The notes: generated by a model not told the origin, from the letters alone. A stretch of 64,000 nt of DNA from JAEULH01 sp963805915 (GCA_963805915.1 CAWDWD010000018.1:124001-188000); one strand, 5' to 3'. Positions 34,361 to 43,852 are shown, numbered from the stretch's first letter. A program made the numbers and translations.

Positions 34361-35536
34361 TTATCGCTTGTCCAGCGCGTCGGCGCGGGCTTGGGCTTGG
34401 GCGGCTTTTTCGGGTTCGCCCAGGACCTGGTAGGCGCGCGCGAGGCGGAGCCAGCCTTGCCGGTCGTCGGGGTTGTCGTTGAGTTTGGCGGCAAGCCGCT
34501 CGACCATCGAGCGGATCATCTGGCCGCGATCGCCCTCCGACATCTGTTCGGCGGCCTTGACATCGCCGGCGCTCGGTCCCGGCGCGGCCGGCGCGGTACC
34601 GAGCGAAATGGCCCGCGCCGACGGCTGCACGCTGGCAATATCGACGCCAAGCTCGGCGGCCGCTTTCGCGATCTGCTCGCGGACCGAGGCGAGCCACGGC
34701 GCGTCGGCGGGCGAAATGGCGACCAGATCGACCCAGTCCTGAAGAGCGCCCGCGACGTCGCCCCGCTGCGCCTTGGCCAGGCCAAGATAGAACCGCGCCC
34801 GCGGCTCGCGAGGATCACGATCGAGCGCACTGGTAAACGCGCTCGCGGCATCGGGCGTCACCCGGCCCTCGGCCGCGGCGACCGCGGCCTCGCCGTAGGC
34901 CGCGGCGATCTCCGGGCGGTCCGGCGCCAACTCGTGGGCCCGGCGCAGCGCGGCCGCCGCGCCCTCGAAGCGGCCCATGCCGAGATAGGCGCGCCCCAGC
35001 AGCGCCCAGCCTTCGCGATCGTCGGGCCTGCTCTCCATGCGTTGGGCAAGTTGAGCGACGGCCTGTTCCATCGACGATGCCTGATCTTGCGTCCCACCCT
35101 GACTCTGGTCCCCGGCCGCCATCCCCGCCGGCGCCGTCCCCCGCGCCGCCAACGGCTGGTCGGTTTCGCCCGGCGCGCCGACGAAGAGGTACAGGCCCAG
35201 CGCCGCCAACGGGATGGTCAGGGCGCAGGCCGCCGCGATGAACCGGTGACGCGCGTTCGCTTTCGGCCTCGCCATGGCGGCCTGCGCATCGACGGCATCG
35301 CCGTTGAGCGCCAGCATCCGCCGCTTGACCTCGGTTCGCGCAGCCTCGGCCTCGGCGGGAGCAAGCAGGCCGCGTTCGACGTCGTGGTCGACCTCGGCCA
35401 ACTGCTGGCGATAGATCCTGAGATCGAGCTCCCGGCGCGACGGCGCCGGCCGGGTTCGCCGTAACAGCAGCGGCGCGATCAGCAGCGCGAGCGTGAGCGC
35501 GGTCAGCGCCGCGACCGAGATCCATAAAAGCATCAT
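34361..35536 (-). CDS. ccmI: Cytochrome c-type biogenesis protein CcmI
   Basis: 391 residues. Two membrane helices (LWISVAALTALTLALLIAPL and HRFIAAACALTIPLAALGLYL) frame a charged loop with the family start LDLRIYRQQLAEVDHDVERG, and the periplasmic part has TPR-like repeats (GWALLGRAYLGMGRFEGAAA, GWLRLARAYQVLGEPEKAA). CcmI holds apocytochrome c for haem ligation with CcmF and CcmH. It overlaps ccmH by 4 bp and is last in the ccm run. Confidence 0.9.
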   Translation of the reverse strand: MMLLWISVAALTALTLALLIAPLLLRRTRPAPSRRELDLRIYRQQLAEVDHDVERGLLAPAEAEAARTEVKRRMLALNGDAVDAQAAMARPKANARHRFIAAACALTIPLAALGLYLFVGAPGETDQPLAARGTAPAGMAAGDQSQGGTQDQASSMEQAVAQLAQRMESRPDDREGWALLGRAYLGMGRFEGAAAALRRAHELAPDRPEIAAAYGEAAVAAAEGRVTPDAASAFTSALDRDPREPRARFYLGLAKAQRGDVAGALQDWVDLVAISPADAPWLASVREQIAKAAAELGVDIASVQPSARAISLGTAPAAPGPSAGDVKAAEQMSEGDRGQMIRSMVERLAAKLNDNPDDRQGWLRLARAYQVLGEPEKAAQAQARADALDKR

Positions 35537-36048
35537 TTGGGCTCATTTTCGAGCAGGCCGGCGAGGCGGCGGCGCTCGGTGTCGCTCAAGGAGACGGGGT
35601 CGGCCGCGGCGGCGCCCGCGCGGCGGCGGTAGAACACGGCGATCGCGATCGCGCCGATGAGAAAGATCACCGCCGGCCCCAGCCACAGGGCATAGGTCGA
35701 GGTCTTGAACGGCGGGCGAAGCAGGACGAAGTCGCCGTAGCGCGAGACGACGTAATCGAGCACCTCGCCGTCGCTGTCGCCGGCGACAATCCGTTCGCGC
35801 ACGACCAGGCGAAGATCGTGGGCGAGCTCGGCGTCGGAATCATCGATCGACTGGTTCTGGCAGACGAGGCAGCGCAGCTCCTTGCTGACTTCGCGCGCGC
35901 GCGCCTCCAGGGCCGGCGATGCCAGCTTCTCGCCCGGCTCGACGGCGCGCCCATCGCCCGCCATCACCAGCACCGCGAGCGCCAGCGCCGCCGCCAACGC
36001 GCCGGCCTTGGCTGCTAGCCTTGCTGCAGCTTGCGGACGATGGGCCAT
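35533..36048 (-). CDS. ccmH: Cytochrome c maturation thiol reductase CcmH
   Basis: 171 residues from ATG 36048, with a signal helix (GALAAALALAVLVMAG), the redox motif LRCLVCQNQSI (Cys 60 and 63) and a C-terminal helix (LWLGPAVIFLIGAIAIAVF). It keeps the CXXCH thiols of apocytochrome c reduced. Its start lies inside the 3' end of ccmG (34-bp overlap). Its frame is continuous with the N-terminal frame of ccmG because of the ccmG frameshift, which could mislead automatic annotation into a fused protein. Confidence 0.9.
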   Translation of the reverse strand: MAHRPQAAARLAAKAGALAAALALAVLVMAGDGRAVEPGEKLASPALEARAREVSKELRCLVCQNQSIDDSDAELAHDLRLVVRERIVAGDSDGEVLDYVVSRYGDFVLLRPPFKTSTYALWLGPAVIFLIGAIAIAVFYRRRAGAAAADPVSLSDTERRRLAGLLENEPK

Positions 36049-36552
36049 AGGCGTTTGCTCCAAACCTCGGCGGTGATCGGCCCGACGTGCTTGTAGCGGA
36101 TCACGCCGCTGCGATCGATAATGAAGGTCTCCGGCGCGCCGGTGACGCCCAAGGCGATCGCCGCGCGGCTGTCTGGATCGTCGCCGACCCGCGTGTAGGG
36201 GTCGCCGCGCCGCGCCAGCCACGCCGGCCCGGCCGCGCGGTTCTTCTCGCGCCAGTCGATGGCGTGGATCGGCACCACGCCGTCGGCCTTCAGCTTCATC
36301 AAGAACGGATGCTCGACCGCGCAGGCGACGCACCACGAGCCGAAGACGTTGAGCAGCGAAACCTCGCCGCGCAGATCGGTGCTGGCGAGCCCGCTCGTCG
36401 CGGCCCTCGATCGCCGCCAGCGCGAACTCGGGCACCGGCTGGTCGATGAGCACCGATGGAATCTCATGCGGATCCTTGCCCAACCCGATCCAGAAATAGC
36501 CGGCGAGAACGAGAAAGACCGCGAGCGGGAGGAGAAAAACAAGGCGTCGCAT
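36015..36552 (-). pseudogene. ccmG: Thiol:disulfide interchange protein CcmG/DsbE, apparent frameshift
   Basis: The N-terminal part (MRRLVFLLPLAVFLVLAGYF anchor, then DPHEIPSVLIDQPVPEFALA) and the thioredoxin part (GLASTDLRGEVSLLNVFGSW, then CVACAVEHPFLM, GVTGAPETFIIDRSG) lie in different frames. The switch is near 36390-36393, within GACGAGCGGGCTC: one extra C or two missing bases. Together they make a normal membrane-anchored CcmG with a WCVAC active site that reduces CcmH. All other ccm genes are intact, so a sequence error is as likely as real loss. Confidence 0.8.
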
Positions 36553-36566
36553 GAACGGGCGGTCTC

Positions 36567-38570
36567 TCAGGACGCGGCTTTAGCGGGATTCGCGGCGGTC
36601 CCCACGATCACTCCGCGCGCCCGACGGGCCGGCGCGCCGACGCGGTGGCGGCGGTCCGACAGGCTGAACGCTCCGCCGAGGACCATGATCGCGACGCCGC
36701 CCCAGATCCACACCACCATCGGATTGTAGTAGAATCGGGTGATGTAGGTGCCGTCGGGCTGGACCGCGCCGATGACGGCGTAGATGTCGCCCAGCGCGGT
36801 GGTGCGGATCGCGGCCTCGGTCGTTTCGCGGCCCTCGACCGGATAGAACCGCTTCTCCGGCTCAAGCACGGCGAGGGCGCGCCCGCCGCTGGCGAGCCAG
36901 AACGTCCCGCGCACGGCCTGGTAGTTGGGGCCTTGGACGGTTCGCGCGCCGTCGAAGGCGATGTCATAGCCGGCGAAGGCGAGCGAGGTGCCCGGCGCCA
37001 TGGTCTGGACCGATTCCTGCTTCCAGACGCCCGCGCCGGTCATCCCGGCGATGGCGACGGCCAAGCCCATGTGCGCGAGGCTCATGCCCCAGGCCGCGCG
37101 CGGCAGATTGACGAGCCGCCCGGCGCTGTCCGCCAAAGCCCCGGAGAACAGCCGGGCGCGCGCCGCCAGCTCGCTCAGCGTGCCCACGAACAGCCACGCC
37201 GCCATGCCCATGCCGACCAGCCCGACCACGTCGCGTAGGCCGTGGATTGCCCACACCGCGAGGATGGCGGCGAGGGCCGAGAGCGCGGCCAGCCACAGCT
37301 TGTTCAGCGCCGCCGGCAAATCGGCGCGCTTCCACGGCAACAGCGGGCCGATCGCCATGGCCGCGACCAGCGGGACCATCAGCGGGATGAACACGGCGTT
37401 GAAGAACGGCGGCCCGACCGAGACCTTGCCGCCGCCGACCGCCTCCAGCATCAGCGGATAGAGCGTGCCGAGCAGCACGCTCGCCGCCGCCGTCCCGAGG
37501 AGTAGATTGTTCAGCAGCAACGCGCCCTCGCGCGAGACCGGCTGGAACAGTCCGCCGCCGCGCAATGACGGCCCGCGCCAAGCGAACAACGCGAGCGATC
37601 CGCCGATGATGATGACGAGCAGGCCGAGGATAAACACGCCGCGCGCCGGATCGACGGCAAACGCATGGACCGAGGTCAGCACGCCGGAGCGGACCAGGAA
37701 GGTGCCGAGCAGGCTCAGGCCGAAGGTGACGATGGCGAGAAACACCGTCCAGCCCTTCAGCGCGTCGCGCTTTTCGACCACGCTCGCCGAGTGCAGCAGC
37801 GCCGTTCCGGCAAGCCACGGCATCAGCGAAGCGTTCTCGACCGGGTCCCAGAACCACCAGCCGCCCCAGCCGAGCTCGTAATAGGCCCACCACGAGCCGA
37901 GTGTGATACCGATGCTCAGGAAGATCCATGCCGCGAGAGTCCACGGCCGGACCCAGCGGGCCCAGGCGGCATCAACGCGGCCTTCGATCAGGGCGGCGAT
38001 GGCAAAGGAGAAGGCCATCGAGAAGCCGACATAGCCGAGGTAGAGAAACGGCGGATGGAAGGCGAGGCCGGGGTCCTGGAGCAGCGGGTTAAGGCCCAGG
38101 CCGTCGGCCGGCGCCGGAACCATCCGGGCGAACGGGTTGGAGGTCAGAATTATGAAGGCGTAGAAGCCGACGGCGATCCACGACTGCACCGCCAGCGCGC
38201 GGGCCCTGAGCGCGCCCGGCAAATGGCCGCCGAACACCGCGACGGCCGCGCCGAAGATCGTCAGGATCAGCACCCACAGCATCATCGAGCCCTCGTGGTT
38301 GCCCCAGGTGCCCGAGAGCTTATAGAGCAGCGGCTTCGACGAGTGCGAGTTGGCGACGACGTTGGCGACCGAAAAGTCCGACGTCGCGTGGGCGTACATC
38401 AGGGCGCCAAACGACAGCGCGATCAGCAGGAACTGGGCCAACGCAGCGGTCCGCGCCACGTCCATCAGTGCCGCGTCGCCCCGTCGCGCGCCGATCAGCG
38501 GCACCGAGCCCTGGACGAGGGCGACGGCCAGGGCGAGGATCAGGGCGAAGTGTCCTAGTTCGACGATCAT
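36567..38570 (-). CDS. ccmF: Haem lyase subunit CcmF
   Basis: 667 residues from ATG 38570, with about fifteen membrane helices. The tryptophan-rich haem-handling motif is WGGWWFWDPVENAS at 235-248, and the early NSHSSKPLLYKLSGTWGNHE segment is also typical. It joins haem to apocytochrome c in the periplasm with CcmH and CcmI. Start chosen by the 4-bp ATGA overlap with ccmE; an upstream extension lies inside ccmE. Confidence 0.96.
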   Translation of the reverse strand: MIVELGHFALILALAVALVQGSVPLIGARRGDAALMDVARTAALAQFLLIALSFGALMYAHATSDFSVANVVANSHSSKPLLYKLSGTWGNHEGSMMLWVLILTIFGAAVAVFGGHLPGALRARALAVQSWIAVGFYAFIILTSNPFARMVPAPADGLGLNPLLQDPGLAFHPPFLYLGYVGFSMAFSFAIAALIEGRVDAAWARWVRPWTLAAWIFLSIGITLGSWWAYYELGWGGWWFWDPVENASLMPWLAGTALLHSASVVEKRDALKGWTVFLAIVTFGLSLLGTFLVRSGVLTSVHAFAVDPARGVFILGLLVIIIGGSLALFAWRGPSLRGGGLFQPVSREGALLLNNLLLGTAAASVLLGTLYPLMLEAVGGGKVSVGPPFFNAVFIPLMVPLVAAMAIGPLLPWKRADLPAALNKLWLAALSALAAILAVWAIHGLRDVVGLVGMGMAAWLFVGTLSELAARARLFSGALADSAGRLVNLPRAAWGMSLAHMGLAVAIAGMTGAGVWKQESVQTMAPGTSLAFAGYDIAFDGARTVQGPNYQAVRGTFWLASGGRALAVLEPEKRFYPVEGRETTEAAIRTTALGDIYAVIGAVQPDGTYITRFYYNPMVVWIWGGVAIMVLGGAFSLSDRRHRVGAPARRARGVIVGTAANPAKAAS

Positions 38571-39043
38571 TGGCGCGATACCTTCGGCATTTGCCCGCCC
38601 TGCTCCATGGCCTCGCGCATGTGCTGCCACTGGCCCGACTTCTTCAGCGCCTCGGCGACCTCGGGCGGCATGTAGGTCTCGTCATGCTTGGCGAGGACCT
38701 GATCGGCGACGAACACGCCGCCTTCCATCCGCCCCTCGGCGACCACCCCCTGGCCCTCGCGGAACAGATCGGGAAGGATGCCGGTATAGGCGACACCGAC
38801 GCTGTTGGCGAGGTCGGTGACGCGGAAGCGCACGGTGGCGCCGTCGCGCGCGACGCTGCCGTCCTCGACCAGCCCGCCGATCCGCAGCCGCCGGTCGGTG
38901 AGGTTCGCGTGTTCGACCAGCTCGCTCGGGCTGTGGAAAAAGACGATGGACTCCTGGAACGCCGACAGGATCAGCGCCGCCGCGATGCCGAGCAGGCCGA
39001 GGCCGATGGCGACGAAAGTCAGGCGCCGATATTTAGGTTTCAC
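38567..39043 (-). CDS. ccmE: Haem chaperone CcmE
   Basis: 158 residues: membrane anchor at 8-27, OB-fold periplasmic domain, and the haem-binding His at 120 in LAKHDETYMPPEV, with the conserved Tyr four residues on. CcmE carries haem covalently from the CcmABCD complex to CcmF. Overlaps ccmF and ccmD by 4 bp each. Confidence 0.95.
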   Translation of the reverse strand: MKPKYRRLTFVAIGLGLLGIAAALILSAFQESIVFFHSPSELVEHANLTDRRLRIGGLVEDGSVARDGATVRFRVTDLANSVGVAYTGILPDLFREGQGVVAEGRMEGGVFVADQVLAKHDETYMPPEVAEALKKSGQWQHMREAMEQGGQMPKVSRQ

Positions 39044-39264
39044 TGGACTTGCACCTCATTGGCGGCATCCTCGCGCTGTGCTCTCATCTCGGCGCGCAGC
39101 CGGATCAGATCGGCCTCCCTGGCGCGCAGCGAGCGCACGCTCGTCGTCGCGAGCCCGACCAGAACCACAGTGGTCGCGGCGAACGCCGGCCAGACGTACG
39201 CGGCATACCCACTCATGGCCCAGAACGCCGACATCGTATCCGACTCCGTCTCCGCGCTAGCCAT
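39040..39264 (-). CDS. ccmD: Haem exporter accessory protein CcmD
   Basis: 74 residues from ATG 39264; the start at 39234 (MSAFWAMSGYAAYVW) is also possible. One membrane helix (YAAYVWPAFAATTVVLVGLA) with a positively charged cytosolic tail matches CcmD, which helps release holo-CcmE from CcmABC. Sandwiched between ccmC and ccmE with short overlaps, as is usual. Confidence 0.85.
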   Translation of the reverse strand: MASAETESDTMSAFWAMSGYAAYVWPAFAATTVVLVGLATTSVRSLRAREADLIRLRAEMRAQREDAANEVQVQ

Positions 39265-39976
39265 GAACCTGGCGCAAGCGCAGCGCCCTGATCTTGCCCG
39301 CGACAATTTCGGCGCGCAGGCGGACGAGCAAAACCCATAGATAATACGTGGTGAACCCGGCCGCCATCAGCCCAAGCGGCCACAACATGCTGGCGTCGAT
39401 GGTCGGTCCGCCCATTCGGAACACGCTCGCCGGCTGATGCAGGGTGTACCACCAATCGACCGAGAACTTGATGATCGGCACGTTGACCAACCCGACCAGG
39501 GCCATGATGGCCGCAGCCTTGGCGCCGCGCGCCGGATCGTCGAAGGCCGAATGCAGCGCCATGTAGCCGAGGTAAAGAAAGAACAAGATCAGCACCGACG
39601 TCAGCCGCGCGTCCCACACCCACCAGGTGCCCCACATCGGCTTACCCCACAGCGAGCCGGTCAGCAGTGCGAGGAAGGTGAAGCTGGCGCCGATCGGCGC
39701 GGTCGCCTTGGCGGCGAGATCGGCGACCGGGTGCTTCCAGATCAAGCCTATGGCCGACGCCCCGGCGAGGCAGACGTAGCAGAACATCGCCATCCACGCC
39801 GCCGGAACATGGACGTACATAATCCGCACGCTCTCGCCCTGCTGGTAGTCGGAGGGCGAAGCGAACAGCGCCAGGTACAGCCCGACGGCGATCAGCCCTA
39901 GGGTCGCCGCGGCGAGCCACGGCACCAGGGTCCGGCTCAGGCGCATGACGTGACTGGGGTTGGCGTAGCGGAGCAT
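39257..39976 (-). CDS. ccmC: Haem-handling protein CcmC
   Basis: 239 residues with six membrane helices and the tryptophan-rich motif WGTWWVWD at 115-122, plus the flanking His residues in YVHVPAAW and LHQPAS that bind haem. It loads haem onto CcmE. It is separated from ccmB by 104 bp, the largest gap in the ccm run, so a promoter could lie there. Confidence 0.95.
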   Translation of the reverse strand: MLRYANPSHVMRLSRTLVPWLAAATLGLIAVGLYLALFASPSDYQQGESVRIMYVHVPAAWMAMFCYVCLAGASAIGLIWKHPVADLAAKATAPIGASFTFLALLTGSLWGKPMWGTWWVWDARLTSVLILFFLYLGYMALHSAFDDPARGAKAAAIMALVGLVNVPIIKFSVDWWYTLHQPASVFRMGGPTIDASMLWPLGLMAAGFTTYYLWVLLVRLRAEIVAGKIRALRLRQVHG

Positions 39977-40080
39977 GTCCTCGATCGCGGCGGTGCCCGG
40001 CGGGCCGACGCGTCCTTCCGTATTTCGTTTATCTCATATAGCCGCGGCGCCGGCCCTTCGCCACCAAACCACCAACGCCG

Positions 40081-40746
40081 TTACTCCAAGGCCTGCCGCA
40101 GCGCCGCCGCCGTGACCCACGGCACCAGGACCAGGGCGGCGAGCAGCAACCCCGCCAGAACCACCAGGTGCGGCCTGACGGAGAAGCCGAACACGGCGGC
40201 ATCGATCGCGGCAACGCCGAAGATCAGCACCGGAATGTAGAGCGGAAGGATGAGAAGACTCAAGAGCACGCCCCCGCGCCGCGCGCCGAGCACCACCGCC
40301 GCGCCGACCGCGCCGATCAGGCTGAGCAGCGGCGTGCCGAGGGCGAGGGCCGCGATCAGGGCGGCGAAGCCGGCCGAATCCATGCCGAGCAGGAGAGCGA
40401 GCAGGGGTGCAGCGATGATCAGCGGCAAGCCGGTGGTCAGCCAGTGGGCGGCGATCTTGGCCATCACAGCGGCTTCCAGCGGCAACGGTGCCAACGCGAG
40501 CAGTTCCAGTCCGCCGTCTTCGTAGTCGATCTGGAACAGCCGTTCGAGTGAGAGCATCGAGGCGAGAAGGGCCGCGACCCAGATCACGCCCGGCGCGATC
40601 CGGGCAAGCACCGCCGGTTCCGGGCCGACGCCGAAGGGGAACAGGACCACGGCAAGGACGAAAAAGACCACCGTGGTGAAGCCGTCCATGCCCTGGCGCA
40701 GCGCCAGCCGCAGGTCGCGGCCGATCAGGCGGAAAAACGCCCTCAC
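40081..40746 (-). CDS. ccmB: Haem exporter permease CcmB
   Basis: 221 residues from GTG 40746, chosen for its 4-bp overlap with ccmA and the family start RAFFRLIGRDLRLALRQG. Six membrane helices; the conserved cytosolic segment LFQIDYEDGGLELLALAPLP is present. It pairs with CcmA as the ATP-driven unit that releases holo-CcmE. Confidence 0.93.
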   Translation of the reverse strand: MRAFFRLIGRDLRLALRQGMDGFTTVVFFVLAVVLFPFGVGPEPAVLARIAPGVIWVAALLASMLSLERLFQIDYEDGGLELLALAPLPLEAAVMAKIAAHWLTTGLPLIIAAPLLALLLGMDSAGFAALIAALALGTPLLSLIGAVGAAVVLGARRGGVLLSLLILPLYIPVLIFGVAAIDAAVFGFSVRPHLVVLAGLLLAALVLVPWVTAAALRQALE

Positions 40747-41405
40747 GCCCGCCCGCCCGCGAACGCCTGTAGATCGAGCACCATGGCCGCTTCCGGGTAC
40801 GGCCCGCCGTGCATCGCGGCGACGACCATGCCGCCGCCGGCGCGATGCCCGGCGATCGCGGCGTCTAGTCTCGCGGCCGCGTCGGCGTCGAGCGCTGTCC
40901 TCGGCTCGTCGAGCAGCCACAGCGGCGCGGGCGCCGCGAACAGCCGCGCGAGGCCGAGCCGCCGTCGCTGTCCGGCCGAGAAATAGCGCGCCGGCACGTC
41001 GCCCAGCCGGGCGATGCCGAGCGCGTCGAGCGCGCGCTTGACCGCCGCGTCCGGGTCCCCGCCGTCGGCGCCGTCGCCGCGCAGGCCGGCTGAAAACGCC
41101 AGGGTCTCGCGCGCCGTCAACGCCGGCTTGATCGCGTCGAGATGGCCGACATAGTGCAGCCGGGCGCGGTGAGCCGCCGGATCGGCCACCACCGCGTCCT
41201 CGTCCCACACCAGCGAGCCCGCGGCCGGCCGCGACAACCCCGCCATCAGCCGCAACAGGCTCGACTTGCCGCTCCCATTCGGCCCGACCAGCACCAGCGC
41301 CCCGCCCGCGCCGAGCGCAAACCCGAGCCGCGAAAACACCACGCGCCCCCCGCGCACGCACGCCAACGCCTCGCCGCGAAACTTACTCCGCCTGAACCCG
41401 GCCAT
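40743..41405 (-). CDS. ccmA: Haem exporter ATP-binding protein CcmA
   Basis: 220 residues of ABC ATPase: Walker A GPNGSGKSS (41-49), signature FSAGQRRRLGLARL, Walker B LWLLDEPRTALD. The short length and the absence of a linker region fit CcmA. First gene of the ccmABCDEFGHI series; no promoter could be assigned with confidence. Confidence 0.93.
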   Translation of the reverse strand: MAGFRRSKFRGEALACVRGGRVVFSRLGFALGAGGALVLVGPNGSGKSSLLRLMAGLSRPAAGSLVWDEDAVVADPAAHRARLHYVGHLDAIKPALTARETLAFSAGLRGDGADGGDPDAAVKRALDALGIARLGDVPARYFSAGQRRRLGLARLFAAPAPLWLLDEPRTALDADAAARLDAAIAGHRAGGGMVVAAMHGGPYPEAAMVLDLQAFAGGRA

Positions 41406-41589
41406 ATCCGCTCATGCCAATGACGGCGGCCAGCCTAGCTGGAATCCCGGCCGCGCGGAACGGCCCATCGCGGCCGCGACCCGCCTCCGCGCCTCTCAAT
41501 GATGGCGGTTGCGAACTCCCGTCGTCGTCGCGAGCCGGCCCGAAGGGTGGGCGCCGCAAGCCAGAACGGCGAGGTCTCATGGCTGGGCA

Positions 41590-43086
41590 TCAGTTCCTCC
41601 AAAACCGGGGGGCGAAGAGGGTGAGCACGGTGAAGAATTCGAGGCGGCCGAGGAGCATGGCGGCGGAGAGCAGCCACTTGGCGGTGTCGGGGATCGACGA
41701 GAAGTTGCCGGCGGGGCCAATCACCGGGCCGAGGCCGGGGCCGACGTTGCCAACGGCGGTCGCGGCGCCGGAGATGCTCGTCACCAAGTCGAGCCCGGTG
41801 ACCGCGAGCAGGATGCCGATGACGGCGGTGGTGATGAAATAGAGCCCCATGAACAGCAGCACACCGGCGAAAACGTCTTCGCCGACCGTTCGGCCGTTGT
41901 AGGTCGCGGCAAAGGCGCCGTGGGGGAAGATCAGTCGCTGGATATAAACCTTGAGCGCCACGCCGAGGATGTCGAAGCGGAAGGCCTTGAGCCCGCCGGC
42001 GGTCGATCCGGTGCAGCCGCCGACGAAGGTCAAGAGGAAAAACAGGACCTGGGGCAGGTCGCCCCATAACGTATAATCGGTTGAGGCGTACCCGGTGGTA
42101 GTGATGACCGAGACGACGTTGAACGCGGCAGAGCGGAGCGCGTCAGACATCGGAAAGTCGTCGAACAGCCACAGCCAGTATGCCAAGCCGACGGTGATGC
42201 CGACGACAAAGCGGATATAGCTGCGCACCTGCTGATCGCGGACCAGAAACCGGCCCCTCCCCTGCATGGTGCGGACGTACAACAGAAACGGCAGACTGCC
42301 CGCCAGCATGAAGACGGTGATGATCCACTCGATAACGGGGCTGTTGAAGTGGCCGACGGAACTGTCGGAAGTCGAGTAGCCGCCGGTCGACAGCGTCGTC
42401 ATGGCGTGGACCGCGGCTTCCAGCCAAGTCATTCCGGCCAGCAGAAGCAAGAGCAGGCACGCAGAGGTCAGCCCGACGTAGGTCAGTAGCAGGTAGGCGG
42501 CGAACCGGCCAGCCTGTGGGACGGCCTTGTCGGATTTCTCCGACGACTCCAGCCGGAACAGCTGCATCCCGCCGATCTGCAGGAACGGCAGCATGGCGAG
42601 GCCGACGGCGATGAAGCCGATGCCGCCGATCCATTGCAGCAGGCCGCGCCACAGCAAAATTCCCGGCGGTGCGTCGTCGAGGCCGACAAGGACGGTCGAG
42701 CCGGTCGTCGTCAGCCCGGACATGGTCTCGAAGAAAGCATCGGTGAAGTTCATGCCGAGGCCGGAAAACATCAGCGGCAGTGATCCGGCAACCGCGGCGC
42801 ACAGCCATACCCCGGTCGTCAGCAGGAAACCCTGATGGATGCTGAGCTGCAACTTCGCGCCACGGGTCGTCAGCAGCAGCGCCGTCCCGGCGAAAACCGT
42901 CACCCCGGAAGAGACCGAAAAGACCTTCCAGTCGGGGTTGGCGAAGGCGCGGTCGACCAGGGCCGGCAGCAGCATCAAGATGCCGAGCGCGGTCACGAAC
43001 CAGCCGATGACATGGATCACGGGAACGAATGAGAGAAACTCCCGCGGCCGGACCACGCGCGTTAGTTCGGCCATGCGCGCATCCAA
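41590..43086 (-). CDS. trkH: TrkH-type potassium uptake protein
   Basis: 498 residues (or 494 from a second ATG at 43074). A multi-pass K+ translocating subunit with four filter-like segments, e.g. SGLTTTGSTVLVGL, MTTLSTGGYSTSDSSVG and VITTTGYASTDYT. The first helix follows REFLSFVPVIHVIGWFVTAL. The regulatory TrkA subunit is not in the window. Its neighbours (ccm and histidine genes) do not suggest a shared role. Confidence 0.93.
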   Translation of the reverse strand: MDARMAELTRVVRPREFLSFVPVIHVIGWFVTALGILMLLPALVDRAFANPDWKVFSVSSGVTVFAGTALLLTTRGAKLQLSIHQGFLLTTGVWLCAAVAGSLPLMFSGLGMNFTDAFFETMSGLTTTGSTVLVGLDDAPPGILLWRGLLQWIGGIGFIAVGLAMLPFLQIGGMQLFRLESSEKSDKAVPQAGRFAAYLLLTYVGLTSACLLLLLLAGMTWLEAAVHAMTTLSTGGYSTSDSSVGHFNSPVIEWIITVFMLAGSLPFLLYVRTMQGRGRFLVRDQQVRSYIRFVVGITVGLAYWLWLFDDFPMSDALRSAAFNVVSVITTTGYASTDYTLWGDLPQVLFFLLTFVGGCTGSTAGGLKAFRFDILGVALKVYIQRLIFPHGAFAATYNGRTVGEDVFAGVLLFMGLYFITTAVIGILLAVTGLDLVTSISGAATAVGNVGPGLGPVIGPAGNFSSIPDTAKWLLSAAMLLGRLEFFTVLTLFAPRFWRN

Positions 43087-43117
43087 GGGGCTGGCTCGGG
43101 CATTCGCTGGGGCGCGG

Positions 43118-43483
43118 TCAGCTTGCCGGCTTGATCATCGGCCCGAGCGGCCGGCCGGCAAAGATGTGGACGTGAAAGTGGTCGATCTCCTGGTTCGCGT
43201 CGCGGCCGATGTTGGCGAGGATCCGGTATCCGCTGTCGACGACGCCCAAGGCCTGCGCGGTCTTGGCGACGGCGGCGAAGAACCCGAACACGGTCCCGGC
43301 CGGCGCGGCGCTCGTGAAGTCATCGAGCGCGACGTACGGCCCCTTGGGAATGACCAGGACATGGACCGGCGCCTTAGGGTCGATGTCGTGAAAGGCCAGC
43401 GCAAAATCGTCCTCGTAGACCTTCTTGCAAGGGATCTCGCCACGGAGAATCTTGGCAAAGATGTTGTCGTTGTCGTAGGCCAT
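43118..43483 (-). CDS. HIT-family (HINT-like) nucleotide hydrolase
   Basis: 121 residues, a typical size. The histidine triad is HFHVHIFAG (His 102, 104, 106), with the family segments FHDIDPKAPVHVLVIPK and GYRILANIGRDANQ. Likely an adenosine phosphoramidase. It follows hisE by 12 bp and so probably ends the histidine operon, an arrangement common in alphaproteobacteria. Confidence 0.92.
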   Translation of the reverse strand: MAYDNDNIFAKILRGEIPCKKVYEDDFALAFHDIDPKAPVHVLVIPKGPYVALDDFTSAAPAGTVFGFFAAVAKTAQALGVVDSGYRILANIGRDANQEIDHFHVHIFAGRPLGPMIKPAS

Positions 43484-43495
43484 TCGGTCCTCTCT

Positions 43496-43852
43496 TTAGC
43501 TATTATGACCCTGCGGCGATCGCGATGCCTTCTCGGTGATCCCCGAAACGCCCTCGCGCCGCGCCAGTTCCGCCCACACGTCCGCCGGTCGCAGCCCGAC
43601 GTCGGCCCACAACACCAGCAGGTGGTACAAGAGATCGGCGCTCTCGGCGGCTATTTTCGCAGCGGGCTTGTCTTGCTGCGTCAGCGCGGCGACGACCACC
43701 TCGACCGCCTCCTCGCCGACCTTGCGGGCGATTTTCGCCCGGCCGTCGGCGAACAGCCGCGCGGTGTAGGAGGTGTCGGGATTGGCGCCGCGGCGGCTGG
43801 CGATGACCGTGAACAGGTGTTCGAGAACGCGCGCGTCGGCCTCAGCGGACAT
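43496..43852 (-). CDS. hisE: Phosphoribosyl-ATP pyrophosphatase HisE
   Basis: 118 residues from ATG 43852. The all-alpha MazG-like fold is shown by TSYTARLFADGRAKIARKVG, EEAVEVVVAALTQ and ESADLLYHLLVLWA, with the metal-binding Glu/Asp residues. Catalyses the second step of histidine synthesis. Overlaps hisF by 11 bp. Confidence 0.94.
   Translation of the reverse strand: MSAEADARVLEHLFTVIASRRGANPDTSYTARLFADGRAKIARKVGEEAVEVVVAALTQQDKPAAKIAAESADLLYHLLVLWADVGLRPADVWAELARREGVSGITEKASRSPQGHNS

Noticed and set aside
33480..34697. A 405-codon open frame antisense to the diguanylate cyclase gene
   Set aside because: The sense gene has a complete GGDEF domain, and the antisense frame has no domain and runs across the gene end.
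35533..36552. A single fused 339-residue protein combining ccmG and ccmH
   Set aside because: The middle of that frame is nonsense (Arg-rich out-of-frame ccmG); the fusion results from a frameshift, and ccmH has its own start at 36048.
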